From Chloroflexota bacterium (GTDB lineage: Bacteria; Chloroflexota; Anaerolineae; Anaerolineales; Villigracilaceae), in contig JACRPQ010000010.1 in the NCBI GenBank assembly GCA_016223135.1, positions 1-64,000 on the forward strand: DNA of 64,000 nucleotides, written 5' to 3'. A program made the position numbers and the translations under genes. The notes below the pieces were generated by a model. That model worked only from the letters and a program-made list of their open reading frames with translations. It was not told the DNA's origin and made no database searches. Below are positions 41,135-49,502 of the stretch, in pieces (position 1 is the first letter of the stretch; every line of letters begins with the position of its first letter).

Positions 41135-42931
41135 ATGACCCACCTCCTCAAACTCCGCTCCTTCCTCAAACCCTACTTCGGAAAGATCCTGCTCAACCTG
41201 TTCATCCTGCTGGGCATTACCGGACTTTCGCTCATCGTCCCGCGCATCATCCGCTCGGTGATAGACGACGGGCTGACGCGCGGCGAGACGGGCTACCTCG
41301 TCCGCGCGGCGCTTCTTCTGCTCGGACTTGGACTCCTCTCTGCCGCCCTGAATTTGGGCAACCGCTATCTTTCGGAGTGGATCGCCGCCCGGGTCGGCTA
41401 CGACCTGCGCAACCGCATGTACGACCACATTCAGCGTTTGCCGTTCACCTATCACGACCACGTCCAAAGCGGACAGTTAATCTCGCGCTGCATCGAGGAT
41501 GTGCGCTCCATCGAACGCTTTGCCGGCGGCTCGGTCGCCGAATTGCTGCGCTTCGTCATCCTGACCGTCGGCATCCTTGCCATCATGCTGGCGGATAATG
41601 CCCGCCTTGCCATCATTGCTCTGCTGCCGATGGTTCCGCTCATCCTCATGACTTCCAGTTTCGGCACAAAGATTGGGAAACTCTTCTTCGCGGTGGATCA
41701 AGCAATCGGCGAAGTCTCGAACCGTTTGCAGGAGAACGTCGTCGGCGTGCAGGTCGTCCGTGCGTTTGCCCGCGAGCGGTACGAAATCGAACGCTTCGAT
41801 GCCGCCAACCGGGATGTGTTCAAGACTTGGGTGCATGTCATTGACGAGTGGTCGAAAATCATGCCCACCACCAACTGGCTGATTGCGCTCAGCACCATGC
41901 TCATCTTGTGGTTCGGCGGGCAGATGGTCATTGAAGGCACGCTGACCGTCGGCGCGATTGTGGCGTTCAACGCTTACGTGCTGATGATGGCGGAGCCAGC
42001 CCAATCGCTGACCGGGCTGGTCAATGCGGGCGGCGAAGCGGCGGCGGGCGCGCAGCGCGTCTTCGAAGTGCTGGAGACCGAGCCCGAAATCCAATCCCCG
42101 CCCGATGCCGTCAAACTCGAAACCCTGCGCGGCGAAGTGGAATTTCGGAACGTGGGGCTGAAATATCAGAATGAACACACCGCCTCGCTGGAAGATGTGA
42201 GCGTGCATGTTCAGCCGAACCAACTCATCGCCCTGATTGGACCGACAGGTTCGGGCAAGACCTCCTTCGTCAACCTCATCCCGCGCTTTTACGATGTCAC
42301 CTCAGGCGCGGTACTGGTGGATGGCTGGGATGTGCGCCGCCTGGATTTGGTATCTCTGCGCAGGCAGATTGGCATCGTCCTTCAGACCTCGCTCCTGTTC
42401 TCCGACACCATCAAAGCCAACATCGCCTACGGCCGCCCCGATGCAACGATGGATGAAATCATCGCCGCCGCCCAAGCCGCGCAGGCGCACGACTTCATCA
42501 TAGGCTTTCCCAACGGCTACGACACCATCGTCGGCGAGCGCGGCGTGACCCTCAGCGGCGGACAGCGTCAGCGCGTTGCCATTGCCCGCGCCTTGTTGAT
42601 GAATCCGCGCATCCTCATCCTCGACGACTCGACCTCCTCGGTGGATACCCAAACCGAAAAACTCATCCAAGCCGCGCTGGATAAACTCATGGAAGGACGG
42701 ACGACCTTCGTGATCGCCCATCGCCTTTCCACCGTGCGCCGCGCCGACCTCATTCTGGTCATGGACAAAGGGCGCATCGTCGAACGCGGCACACATGAGG
42801 AACTGCTTCAGCGCGGCGGCTTGTACAAGGAAATCCACGATTTGCAATTGGTGGATCACGCCAAATTCGCCGAAGAGATGGAAGAAGTCAAAATCCCATC
42901 CGCGTTGAACCGCGCCGACGAAACCTTCTAA
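41135..42931 (+). CDS. ABC exporter half-transporter with degenerate Walker B (DD), heterodimer subunit 1
   Basis: A 598-aa type IV exporter: six membrane helices (1-320) and a nucleotide-binding domain with Walker A GPTGSGKT (about 369), signature LSGGQRQR and Walker B ILILDDSTSS. The catalytic glutamate is replaced by Asp. The partner gene has the glutamate but a weak signature (LSVGQ). This reciprocal pattern marks heterodimers such as TM287/288 and BmrCD, where one ATP site is degenerate. It follows marR, and drug or lipid export is likely. Confidence 0.92.
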   Translation: MTHLLKLRSFLKPYFGKILLNLFILLGITGLSLIVPRIIRSVIDDGLTRGETGYLVRAALLLLGLGLLSAALNLGNRYLSEWIAARVGYDLRNRMYDHIQRLPFTYHDHVQSGQLISRCIEDVRSIERFAGGSVAELLRFVILTVGILAIMLADNARLAIIALLPMVPLILMTSSFGTKIGKLFFAVDQAIGEVSNRLQENVVGVQVVRAFARERYEIERFDAANRDVFKTWVHVIDEWSKIMPTTNWLIALSTMLILWFGGQMVIEGTLTVGAIVAFNAYVLMMAEPAQSLTGLVNAGGEAAAGAQRVFEVLETEPEIQSPPDAVKLETLRGEVEFRNVGLKYQNEHTASLEDVSVHVQPNQLIALIGPTGSGKTSFVNLIPRFYDVTSGAVLVDGWDVRRLDLVSLRRQIGIVLQTSLLFSDTIKANIAYGRPDATMDEIIAAAQAAQAHDFIIGFPNGYDTIVGERGVTLSGGQRQRVAIARALLMNPRILILDDSTSSVDTQTEKLIQAALDKLMEGRTTFVIAHRLSTVRRADLILVMDKGRIVERGTHEELLQRGGLYKEIHDLQLVDHAKFAEEMEEVKIPSALNRADETF

Positions 42932-42999
42932 CCCTCCAACTTTTCAACTTTCGAACGTTCCAATCTGGAACTTGGAACTTGACGCCTGAAACTCAAACC

Positions 43000-44793
43000 A
43001 TGACACGTATCACCCCTCCCGCATTCATCATCCAGTCTGAAGACGCCTACGACAAAGGCTACGACCCCAAAGTGGCGCGCGGACTGATTCAATTTGTCAA
43101 GTCATACACGAGGCAGATGGTGATTTCGCTGATCTTCATGATCATCGTCACCGCCGCATCCGTCTCGGGACCGTACTTTGTCAAACTGGCAATTGACGAG
43201 GGCATCGGAAAAAGCGACATCCCCGCGCTGCGTAGCATCGTCATTGCCTATTTCATTGTGGCGGGTGTGCAGTTGCTGACCAACTTCTACCGCGTGCGCA
43301 TCATGTCCAGAGTGGGACAACACGTTTTGTACGATGTCCGCACGGCGATGTTCGAGCATTTGCAAAAACTTTCGCTGAGTTTCTACAACCGTTACAGCGT
43401 GGGACGCGTCATCACGCGCGTCATCAACGACGTGGGCACTCTGCGCGAGTTCATCACCTGGGCGGTGCTGGCGATTGTGCGCAACCTGCTGGCGATTATC
43501 GGCACGCTCATTGCCATGCTTTCGCTCAATCTGCGGCTGTCCCTCATCACCTTTGCCGTCGTGCCGCTCATGGCATTGGCGACAATTTTCTACCGCAACC
43601 TTGCGCGGCGCAATTACCGCAAAGTGCGCGCCGCCATTTCGTGGACCAACTCGGTGCTGGCGGAGAACGTCAACGGCGTGAGAGTCGTGCAGGCGTTTTC
43701 GCGGCAGGCGCACAACTTCTCGAACTTCAAGGATTACGTCAACCGCTATTTCCTCGAGACCAGTCTCGATGCGGCGAAGGTAGCCTCGGCGTTCACGCCG
43801 GTTGTGGATGTGTTGGGCGCAATGGCGACCGCTCTGGTTGTGTACGCCGGCGGAACGGCGGTACTGGGAGACACCATCACGCCCGGCGTATTGATTGCCT
43901 TCGTCCTCTACATTGACCGCCTCTTCGACCCCATCCGCGATCTGAGCCGCCGCTTCGACACGCTTCAATCCACGATGGCGGGCGGTGAGCGCATTCTCGA
44001 ACTGCTCCATACCCCGATTGAGGTTCAGGATGCGGAAAACGCCGTCGAGATGCCGCCCATTATCGGCGAGGTCCGATTCGAGAACGTCTCTTTCCATTAT
44101 TCCGATGACCCAACCCTCGTCCTCGACGGAATCAACCTTCACGTGGATGCCGGGCAGACGGTGGCGCTGGTCGGCGAGACGGGCGCCGGCAAGACCACCC
44201 TCGTCAAACTGCTCGCGCGCTTCCACGACCCGACCTTAGGCTGCGTGCGCGTGGACGGCGTGGACTTGCGGACGGTGACTCAGCAAAGCCTGCGGCGGCA
44301 GATGGGCATGGTGCTGCAAGACCCGTTCCTGTTCAACGGCACGGTGAAGGAAAATATTCTGTTCGGGCGGCTGGACGCCTCGGACGAGGAAGTCGTTGCC
44401 GCGGCGCAGGCGGTCGGCGCGCATGACTTCATCATGGCTTTGAAGAACGGATACGAGACTTCGGTGGAAGAGGGCGGCGCGACGTTGAGCGTGGGTCAGC
44501 GCCAGTTGATTTCGTTTGCGCGCGCCCTGCTTGCCGATCCACGCATTTTGATTTTGGACGAAGCGACATCCTCTGTGGATACTCAAACCGAACAGATTAT
44601 TCAACGCGCGCTGGCAACCCTCTTGAAGGGACGCACGTCCTTTGTCATTGCGCACCGCCTCTCGACGATTACGAACGCCGACAAGATTGTGGTCATCCAC
44701 AATGGAAAAATCGTCGAACAGGGAACCCATGCGGAATTGCTGGCAAAGCAGGGCATGTATTACGAATTGTACAAGACGGGGTTTCAAGAATAA
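43000..44793 (+). CDS. ABC exporter half-transporter with canonical Glu, heterodimer subunit 2
   Basis: A 597-aa partner of the preceding subunit. Six helices are followed by Walker A GETGAGKTT (about 392), signature LSVGQRQL and Walker B ILILDEATSS with the catalytic glutamate, then the switch histidine in VIAHRLS. In the pair, its glutamate and subunit 1's LSGGQ form the active site. ATG 43000 is used; TTG 42979 is an alternative in the same frame. The 68-bp gap contains AACTTTCGAACGTTCC-like short repeats. Confidence 0.92.
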   Translation: MTRITPPAFIIQSEDAYDKGYDPKVARGLIQFVKSYTRQMVISLIFMIIVTAASVSGPYFVKLAIDEGIGKSDIPALRSIVIAYFIVAGVQLLTNFYRVRIMSRVGQHVLYDVRTAMFEHLQKLSLSFYNRYSVGRVITRVINDVGTLREFITWAVLAIVRNLLAIIGTLIAMLSLNLRLSLITFAVVPLMALATIFYRNLARRNYRKVRAAISWTNSVLAENVNGVRVVQAFSRQAHNFSNFKDYVNRYFLETSLDAAKVASAFTPVVDVLGAMATALVVYAGGTAVLGDTITPGVLIAFVLYIDRLFDPIRDLSRRFDTLQSTMAGGERILELLHTPIEVQDAENAVEMPPIIGEVRFENVSFHYSDDPTLVLDGINLHVDAGQTVALVGETGAGKTTLVKLLARFHDPTLGCVRVDGVDLRTVTQQSLRRQMGMVLQDPFLFNGTVKENILFGRLDASDEEVVAAAQAVGAHDFIMALKNGYETSVEEGGATLSVGQRQLISFARALLADPRILILDEATSSVDTQTEQIIQRALATLLKGRTSFVIAHRLSTITNADKIVVIHNGKIVEQGTHAELLAKQGMYYELYKTGFQE

Positions 44794-44852
44794 CCAATCA
44801 TGTCGTCTGCGTTCTATCACCGCGATCGTCACGAACCGATGAAGTAAGAAGG

Positions 44853-44858
44853 TATAAT
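44853..44858 (+). promoter_or_regulatory. -10 element upstream of the SIR2 gene
   Basis: TATAAT lies 47 bases before ATG 44906. The -35 region is weak. It gives the SIR2 gene a promoter separate from the ABC pair. Confidence 0.5.
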
Positions 44859-44905
44859 CTCATCGAGTTGTGTTATCTACCGGCGCTCTCAAAAGGAGGA
44901 CAGCA

Positions 44906-46228
44906 ATGTTTTGTAATGTTCAGGAGATTGTGGAAACCCTCAAGAATGCGAAAGAGCATGGTAAGAAATGTTCCGTGCTTATCGGCGCTGGCTGTTCTGT
45001 TACTGCCGGTATTCCCACTGCCCAAGGGTTTGTAGAAATCATCAGGGAACGGTTTCCGAACAAGTATGAAAAAGCGGAAGAGAAAACGTACGCCAAATGC
45101 ATGGCGCAGCTTGCCGATTCGGAACAGCATGACCTGATTGCTGAGTTTGTGGACAATTCAAAGATAAACTGGGCGCACATTGCTTTGACTCAATTGATGA
45201 AAAACGGTTACGTGGATCGGGTGCTGACCACGAATTTCGACCAACTTGTCCTGCGCGCTTGTACGCTGTCGCGTATCTATCCTGCCATCTACGACGTGGC
45301 GGCATCACAACTTTTCAAGCGTGGAAAAGTGCCCGATCATGCAGTATTTCATTTGCACGGGCAGCGGACGGGTTTTGTTCTCATCAACACGGAGGAAGCA
45401 TTTCAAAGACACTCAAAGTTGTTGAAGCCGATTTTTGAGGATGCAGGCGTGGAACGCGTCTGGATCGTTGTCGGGTACAGCGGGCAAAATGACCCGGTCT
45501 TTGACCATCTTGCCCGTGTCAAACGGTTTGATAATAATCTTTATTGGGTCGGCTACAAGGATAACGACCCTCCTGCACATTTGCGGGATACATTGTTGAC
45601 GGGCGGAAAATACGCCTTCTATCTGAAAGGTTTTGATGCCGACAGTTTTTTTGTTACTCTGGCTCAGGAATTGAAGTGTTTCCCGCCGGACTACATTAGA
45701 AAACCGTTTTCATATCTGGAAGACCTCTATGACGTACTAACTCCTTATGTTTTCCCAAGGACAGATGTGCCTGTGGACAACCTGAAATTTGCGCGCACGT
45801 TCGTCCGTGATGCCATTGACAAAATGGAAGGCATACACTCTGCTGTTCTACAAGCCTGGTATGACTTGATGGCTGGCAGGCATGAGGAAGTTATTGCCTT
45901 GCGTTCAAAATATGCCGGTGCCATGCATCCTGAGATGATTGACGTGATCTCCTGGGCTTATGTTGACCAGGGAAATCAGTCCTATCTTAATGGTTTGGAG
46001 AAGGCAGGCGGGGAAGCGGACGGGTTGTACAAGGAAGCCTGCGAGAAGTATGCCGAGGCGGTCAAGATCAAACCCGAAGATCATGAGGCGTTCAACAACT
46101 GGGGCAATGCGCTTTATTCGTGGGCGCAGGGCAGGGCAGGCGGGGAAGCGGACGGGTTGTACAAGGAAGCCTGCGAGAAGTATGCCGAGGCGGGCCGAGG
46201 CGGTGAAGATCAGACCCGATATGCATGA
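44906..46228 (+). CDS. SIR2-family protein with TPR-like C-terminus, ended early by a frameshift
   Basis: A 440-aa product. SVLIGAGCSVTAGIP (23-37) is the NAD-binding motif, TTNFDQL (108-114) the TxNxD segment, and FHLHG (148-152) holds the catalytic-type histidine H151. WIVVGYSGQND also fits. SIR2 domains with C-terminal repeats occur in anti-phage NADases such as ThsA and DSR-type proteins. AAAGGAGGACAG precedes ATG. Two 44-residue repeats begin at 46004 and 46136. In the second one a 10-bp tandem duplication (46184-46203) shifts the frame and ends the protein at 46228. Confidence 0.82.
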   Translation: MFCNVQEIVETLKNAKEHGKKCSVLIGAGCSVTAGIPTAQGFVEIIRERFPNKYEKAEEKTYAKCMAQLADSEQHDLIAEFVDNSKINWAHIALTQLMKNGYVDRVLTTNFDQLVLRACTLSRIYPAIYDVAASQLFKRGKVPDHAVFHLHGQRTGFVLINTEEAFQRHSKLLKPIFEDAGVERVWIVVGYSGQNDPVFDHLARVKRFDNNLYWVGYKDNDPPAHLRDTLLTGGKYAFYLKGFDADSFFVTLAQELKCFPPDYIRKPFSYLEDLYDVLTPYVFPRTDVPVDNLKFARTFVRDAIDKMEGIHSAVLQAWYDLMAGRHEEVIALRSKYAGAMHPEMIDVISWAYVDQGNQSYLNGLEKAGGEADGLYKEACEKYAEAVKIKPEDHEAFNNWGNALYSWAQGRAGGEADGLYKEACEKYAEAGRGGEDQTRYA

Positions 46229-46263
46229 GGCGTTCAACAACTGGGGCAATGCGCTATTGTGGT
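46004..46263 (+). repeat. 132-bp direct repeat in the SIR2 gene
   Basis: GCAGGCGGGGAAGCGGACGG at 46004 recurs at 46136 and the two copies match almost fully for over 50 bases, then through GGCGTTCAACAACTGGGGCA. The period is 44 codons. It codes TPR-like helices. Confidence 0.75.
46184..46203 (+). repeat. 10-bp tandem duplication causing a frameshift
   Basis: GCCGAGGCGG occurs twice in direct succession. One copy is present at the matching place of the preceding 132-bp repeat. Removal of one copy would rejoin the two frames into a single 540-aa protein. Confidence 0.85.
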
Positions 46264-46538
46264 GGTACCGTATCGTTTCTGAGGAAAGAAAGGCGGAGAT
46301 ATTAAAACAAGCCAGGGACGTGCTGTTGGAGACAGAGAAAATTCTTGAGGGAAGAGGCTCTTACGGTCTGGCTTGTGTGTATGCCTTAAGCGGCAATGAA
46401 GAGGAATGCCGCAGGTGGCTGATAAAGAGCAAGGATAAAGGAGAATTACCGACGCTGGAGCATTTGCAGGAGGATTCGGACCTGGATTCAGTCCGTGAAA
46501 CACAATGGTTCAAGGAGTTTCTCGATGATGTTTCATAG
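46204..46538 (+). pseudogene. Out-of-frame 3' part of the SIR2-TPR gene
   Basis: In the other frame the sequence continues with KIRPDMHEAFNNWGNAL, matching the preceding repeat. It then reads through a helical end (EERKAEILKQARDVLLETEKI, LEGRGSYGLACVYALSGNEEEC) to a stop at 46538. The high quality of this frame shows that the shift is recent or that the gene can switch. Confidence 0.75.
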
Positions 46539-46595
46539 ATGTCATGCTGAGCGAGTGGATTTTGAGAAAGCCATGCTCCACCAAACTTTTCACCT

Positions 46596-46623
46596 TTCAC
46601 CGTCCCGAAAATCAAAGTAAAAT
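46596..46623 (+). promoter_or_regulatory. Promoter-like sequence before the peptide transporter operon
   Basis: TTCACC (46596-46601), 16 bases, TAAAAT (46618-46623). A short ORF begins eight bases after the -10. Confidence 0.4.
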
Positions 46624-46631
46624 CATACACG

Positions 46632-46703
46632 ATGAATCCCCTGCTTCCCTCAGAGGCGCGTGTACAACCGCCGGCTTCGGCTGTATCTGCATCGCAGCGA
46701 TAA
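46632..46703 (+). CDS. Possible 23-codon leader ORF
   Basis: ATG 46632 opens a 23-residue frame (MNPLLPSEARVQPP...) that ends with TAA at 46701-46703. It has no ribosome site but follows a -10 element closely, so it could be read as a leaderless message. The stop lies in the loop of the hairpin at 46687-46716. A chance ORF is equally possible. Confidence 0.25.
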   Translation: MNPLLPSEARVQPPASAVSASQR

Positions 46704-46724
46704 CCTGCCGATGCAGTTTGTTTT
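46687..46724 (+). terminator. Hairpin with T-rich tail upstream of the peptide transporter operon
   Basis: CTGCATCG (46687-46694) and CGATGCAG (46709-46716) pair across a 14-base loop and are followed by TTTGTTTT. It lies 40 bases before the binding-protein gene and could be an attenuator or end upstream transcription. Confidence 0.45.
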
Positions 46725-46764
46725 AAGCGGACAACCGCTCATTCAACCTTCAAGGAGGAGGAAG

Positions 46765-48402
46765 ATGAAACTCACAGTTAAATTCGTTGTGCTGCTGACC
46801 ATTGCGGCGTTGGCGCTCTCCGCCTGCGGCGCGTTGGGGCAGTCGCAGCCTGTCGTCATGCGAATCGGGTGGGCAGGCAGTCCGGATACGTTGAACCCGG
46901 GCGCGGCTGTGCTTACTGAAGCGTACACCATCTTCGCGCTGGTGTACGACGCCATGTACCAACTCCAATTGGACGGCACGTTCAAGCTGAACCTTGCGGA
47001 AAGCGTCAGCGTTTCCGATGACGGGCTGGTCTATACCTACAAAATCCGTGATGGAGTGAAATTCCACGACGGACAGCCGCTCACCGCCGAGGATGTGGTC
47101 TTCTCCTATTTGCTCTATCAAAACACGGAAGGCTACCCCTGGATGGGCAACTACACCACCTACTTCGAAAAGATCGAAGCCACCCCCAACAACGAAGTGG
47201 TGATTACCCTCTCGGAACCCATCCCGAACATTGACGCCCAACTGGTCTTCCTTTACGTTCTCCCCAAGCATATTTGGGAAAACGAAGACCCGCTGGAATT
47301 TGAAAACGTCGCCGCCGTTGGCAGCGGACCGTTCAAAATGGTGGAATACAAGCCGAACGAATTCGTCCACCTCGCAAAGAATCCGGACTATTTCGGCGGC
47401 GCGCCCAAAGTGGACGAGGTCATCTTCCAGACCTTTGAAAGTCAGGACGCCCTCGTGCAGGCAATCAAAACCGGGCAGGTGGACATGATTACCGAAATGC
47501 CCGCCACCGCTGTGGAAACCCTCAAACAGGACCCGAACATCGAAGTCGTCACCGGCGCGCCGTTTGCCCCCAGCGTCACCGATGTAATCATCAACCAGGT
47601 GCTGCCGGAAAACTGTCCGCCCGAGGACGGCTTATGCACCGGACACCCCGCCCTGCTCGACCGCAACGTTCGTCTTGCGCTGGCTCACGCCACCGACAAA
47701 CAAAAAATCATTGATGTCGTCCTGCTTGGCTATGGAACGCCCGGCACCACTCTCATCCCCGATGGGCTGGGCATCTGGTACAACTCCAGCATCAAGGATT
47801 ACCCTTATGATGTCGCCAAGGCAAATCAGATTCTGGATGACGCCGGCTACAAGGACGTCAACGGCGACGGCATCCGCGAAACCCCCGACGGCTCGCGTTC
47901 GCTGACCTTCCGCATCAACTGGCCCAGCGACAGCATTGACTCGCCGCGCCTTGCCGAACTGCTCAGCGAAATGTGGGGACAGGTCGGCGTCAAACTCGAA
48001 GCGCAGGCGCTCGACCCCGATACGCTGACCTCCGTGTGCTGTCCCGCCTTCGACTTCGACATCATCATCTGGGGCTGGGGTTCCGATCCCGACCCGAATC
48101 TGCTGCTCAGCGTGATGACCACCGACGAAATCCCCACCGGCAGCAGCGAGACCGGCTATTCCAACCCCGAGTACGACGACCTCTATCGCCAGCAGGCTTC
48201 GGAGTTGAACCTCGAAAAACGCCGCGCGCTTGTTTGGAAAATGCAGGAAATCGTCTTCAACGACGTGGTGTACATCATCCCCTACTACGAACAAAACGTG
48301 CAGGCATTCCGCAAAGACCGCTTCACCGGCTTCATCCTCGATCAGCCCAAAGTGGAACTTTCGGATGTCACCTCGCTGATTCGAGTCGAACCCGTGCGCT
48401 GA
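46765..48402 (+). CDS. Peptide/nickel ABC transporter substrate-binding lipoprotein (SBP family 5)
   Basis: A 545-aa DppA/OppA-type binding protein. The signal MKLTVKFVVLLTIAALALSAC ends in a lipobox (LSAC). GWAGSPDTLNPG, LAESVSVSDDGLVYTYKIRDGVKFHDG and LTAEDVVFSYLL are family hallmarks. AAGGAGGAGG before ATG 46765 is very strong. It feeds oligopeptides or another cargo to the permeases encoded just downstream. A 10-bp hairpin (48418-48441) between this gene and the first permease may keep the binding protein in excess. Confidence 0.93.
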   Translation: MKLTVKFVVLLTIAALALSACGALGQSQPVVMRIGWAGSPDTLNPGAAVLTEAYTIFALVYDAMYQLQLDGTFKLNLAESVSVSDDGLVYTYKIRDGVKFHDGQPLTAEDVVFSYLLYQNTEGYPWMGNYTTYFEKIEATPNNEVVITLSEPIPNIDAQLVFLYVLPKHIWENEDPLEFENVAAVGSGPFKMVEYKPNEFVHLAKNPDYFGGAPKVDEVIFQTFESQDALVQAIKTGQVDMITEMPATAVETLKQDPNIEVVTGAPFAPSVTDVIINQVLPENCPPEDGLCTGHPALLDRNVRLALAHATDKQKIIDVVLLGYGTPGTTLIPDGLGIWYNSSIKDYPYDVAKANQILDDAGYKDVNGDGIRETPDGSRSLTFRINWPSDSIDSPRLAELLSEMWGQVGVKLEAQALDPDTLTSVCCPAFDFDIIIWGWGSDPDPNLLLSVMTTDEIPTGSSETGYSNPEYDDLYRQQASELNLEKRRALVWKMQEIVFNDVVYIIPYYEQNVQAFRKDRFTGFILDQPKVELSDVTSLIRVEPVR

Positions 48403-48417
48403 GGATTCGGATACCGG

Positions 48418-48444
48418 GAGGGCGGTTCTTTCCGCCCTCCCGCC
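48418..48444 (+). promoter_or_regulatory. Intercistronic hairpin
   Basis: GGGAGGGCGG and CCGCCCTCCC are near-perfect arms around TTCTTT, without a T-tract. This kind of hairpin can stabilise the binding-protein mRNA or partly stop transcription. Confidence 0.6.
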
Positions 48445-48463
48445 TGACTCTGCCCGAAAGGCA

Positions 48464-49498
48464 TTGGCATTGAACCGATACCGTTACCTGCTCCAAAAGA
48501 CCGGCTGGGCGCTGCTGACGATTCTGTTCGTACTCGTCCTGAACTTTTTCCTCTTCCGCATCCTGCCCGGCGACCCCGCCCGCGCCCTCACCCGCGACCC
48601 GCGCATGAAAGCGGAAGCGCGTGAGATTCTGCGCGTCCGCTTTGGGCTGGATAAGCCGGTCATCAACTGCTTCGAAACGCTCACGCCCCTCAAACTGGGC
48701 GACTGCCGCGTCAACCCGCTCGATACGCAGTTCTTCATCTACATCAAAAATCTGCTGCAGGGCGAGTTGGGCATCAGTTACAAAACGAATCGTCCCGTTG
48801 CCGATATTCTGGCGGAACGACTTTGGAATACCGTCCTCCTCATCGGCGCGGGGCAAATCCTTTCCATTGTGGTCGGCGTTGCCTTTGGCGTTTTTGCCGC
48901 GTGGAAAGCCCGCACCGCCATTGACTACGGCGCGCTCATCACGGGATTGGTGGCGTGGAGCCTGCCTACCTTCTGGCTGGGCATCATTCTGCTTTTCTGG
49001 GGAAGCACACAAGGCTTTCCCATTGGCGGCAAGGCAACGCCCGGCACCGGCGCCTACCCGCTCTTGTACCAAATCGGCGATGTCGCCAATCACATGATAC
49101 TGCCCACGCTGACCTACATCATCGTGTATATGGGCGAGTACATGCTGGTCATGCGCTCCAGCCTGCTGGATGTGCTGGCGGAAGATTACATCCTGACCGC
49201 CAAGGCAAAAGGCTTGAGCGCGTTTCAAATCCTCAAAGACCATGCCATGAAAAACGCCATGCTCCCCATCGTCACGCTGATTGCCATCAACCTGGGCTTC
49301 ACAGTGGCGGGCGCGGTTCAAATCGAGGCGGTCTTCTCCTGGCCGGGGCTGGGAGGCGCCATCTTCGAGGCAGTGGAAAGCCGCGATTATCCGCTCCTGC
49401 AAGGCACCTTCCTGCTGATTGCGGTCAGCGTGATTCTCGCCAACCTCATCGCCGACCTGACCTATTCCTACCTGGACCCGCGCGTCCAAACGGAGTGA
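48464..49498 (+). CDS. Peptide ABC transporter permease, DppB type
   Basis: A 344-aa permease with six helices. The N-terminus RYLLQKTGWALLTILFVLVLNFFLFRILPGDPAR is the DppB/OppB signature, and YMLVMRSSLLDVLAEDYILTAKAKGL contains the EAA loop that docks the ATPase. It begins at a TTG (48464 or 48470); no ATG is available. The stop is four bases before the next gene. Confidence 0.93.
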   Translation: MALNRYRYLLQKTGWALLTILFVLVLNFFLFRILPGDPARALTRDPRMKAEAREILRVRFGLDKPVINCFETLTPLKLGDCRVNPLDTQFFIYIKNLLQGELGISYKTNRPVADILAERLWNTVLLIGAGQILSIVVGVAFGVFAAWKARTAIDYGALITGLVAWSLPTFWLGIILLFWGSTQGFPIGGKATPGTGAYPLLYQIGDVANHMILPTLTYIIVYMGEYMLVMRSSLLDVLAEDYILTAKAKGLSAFQILKDHAMKNAMLPIVTLIAINLGFTVAGAVQIEAVFSWPGLGGAIFEAVESRDYPLLQGTFLLIAVSVILANLIADLTYSYLDPRVQTE

Positions 49499-49502
49499 CC
49501 GC

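Noticed and set aside
44812-44848. 15-codon ORF before the SIR2 gene
   Set aside because: No ribosome site or promoter fits; it lies upstream of the SIR2 -10 element.
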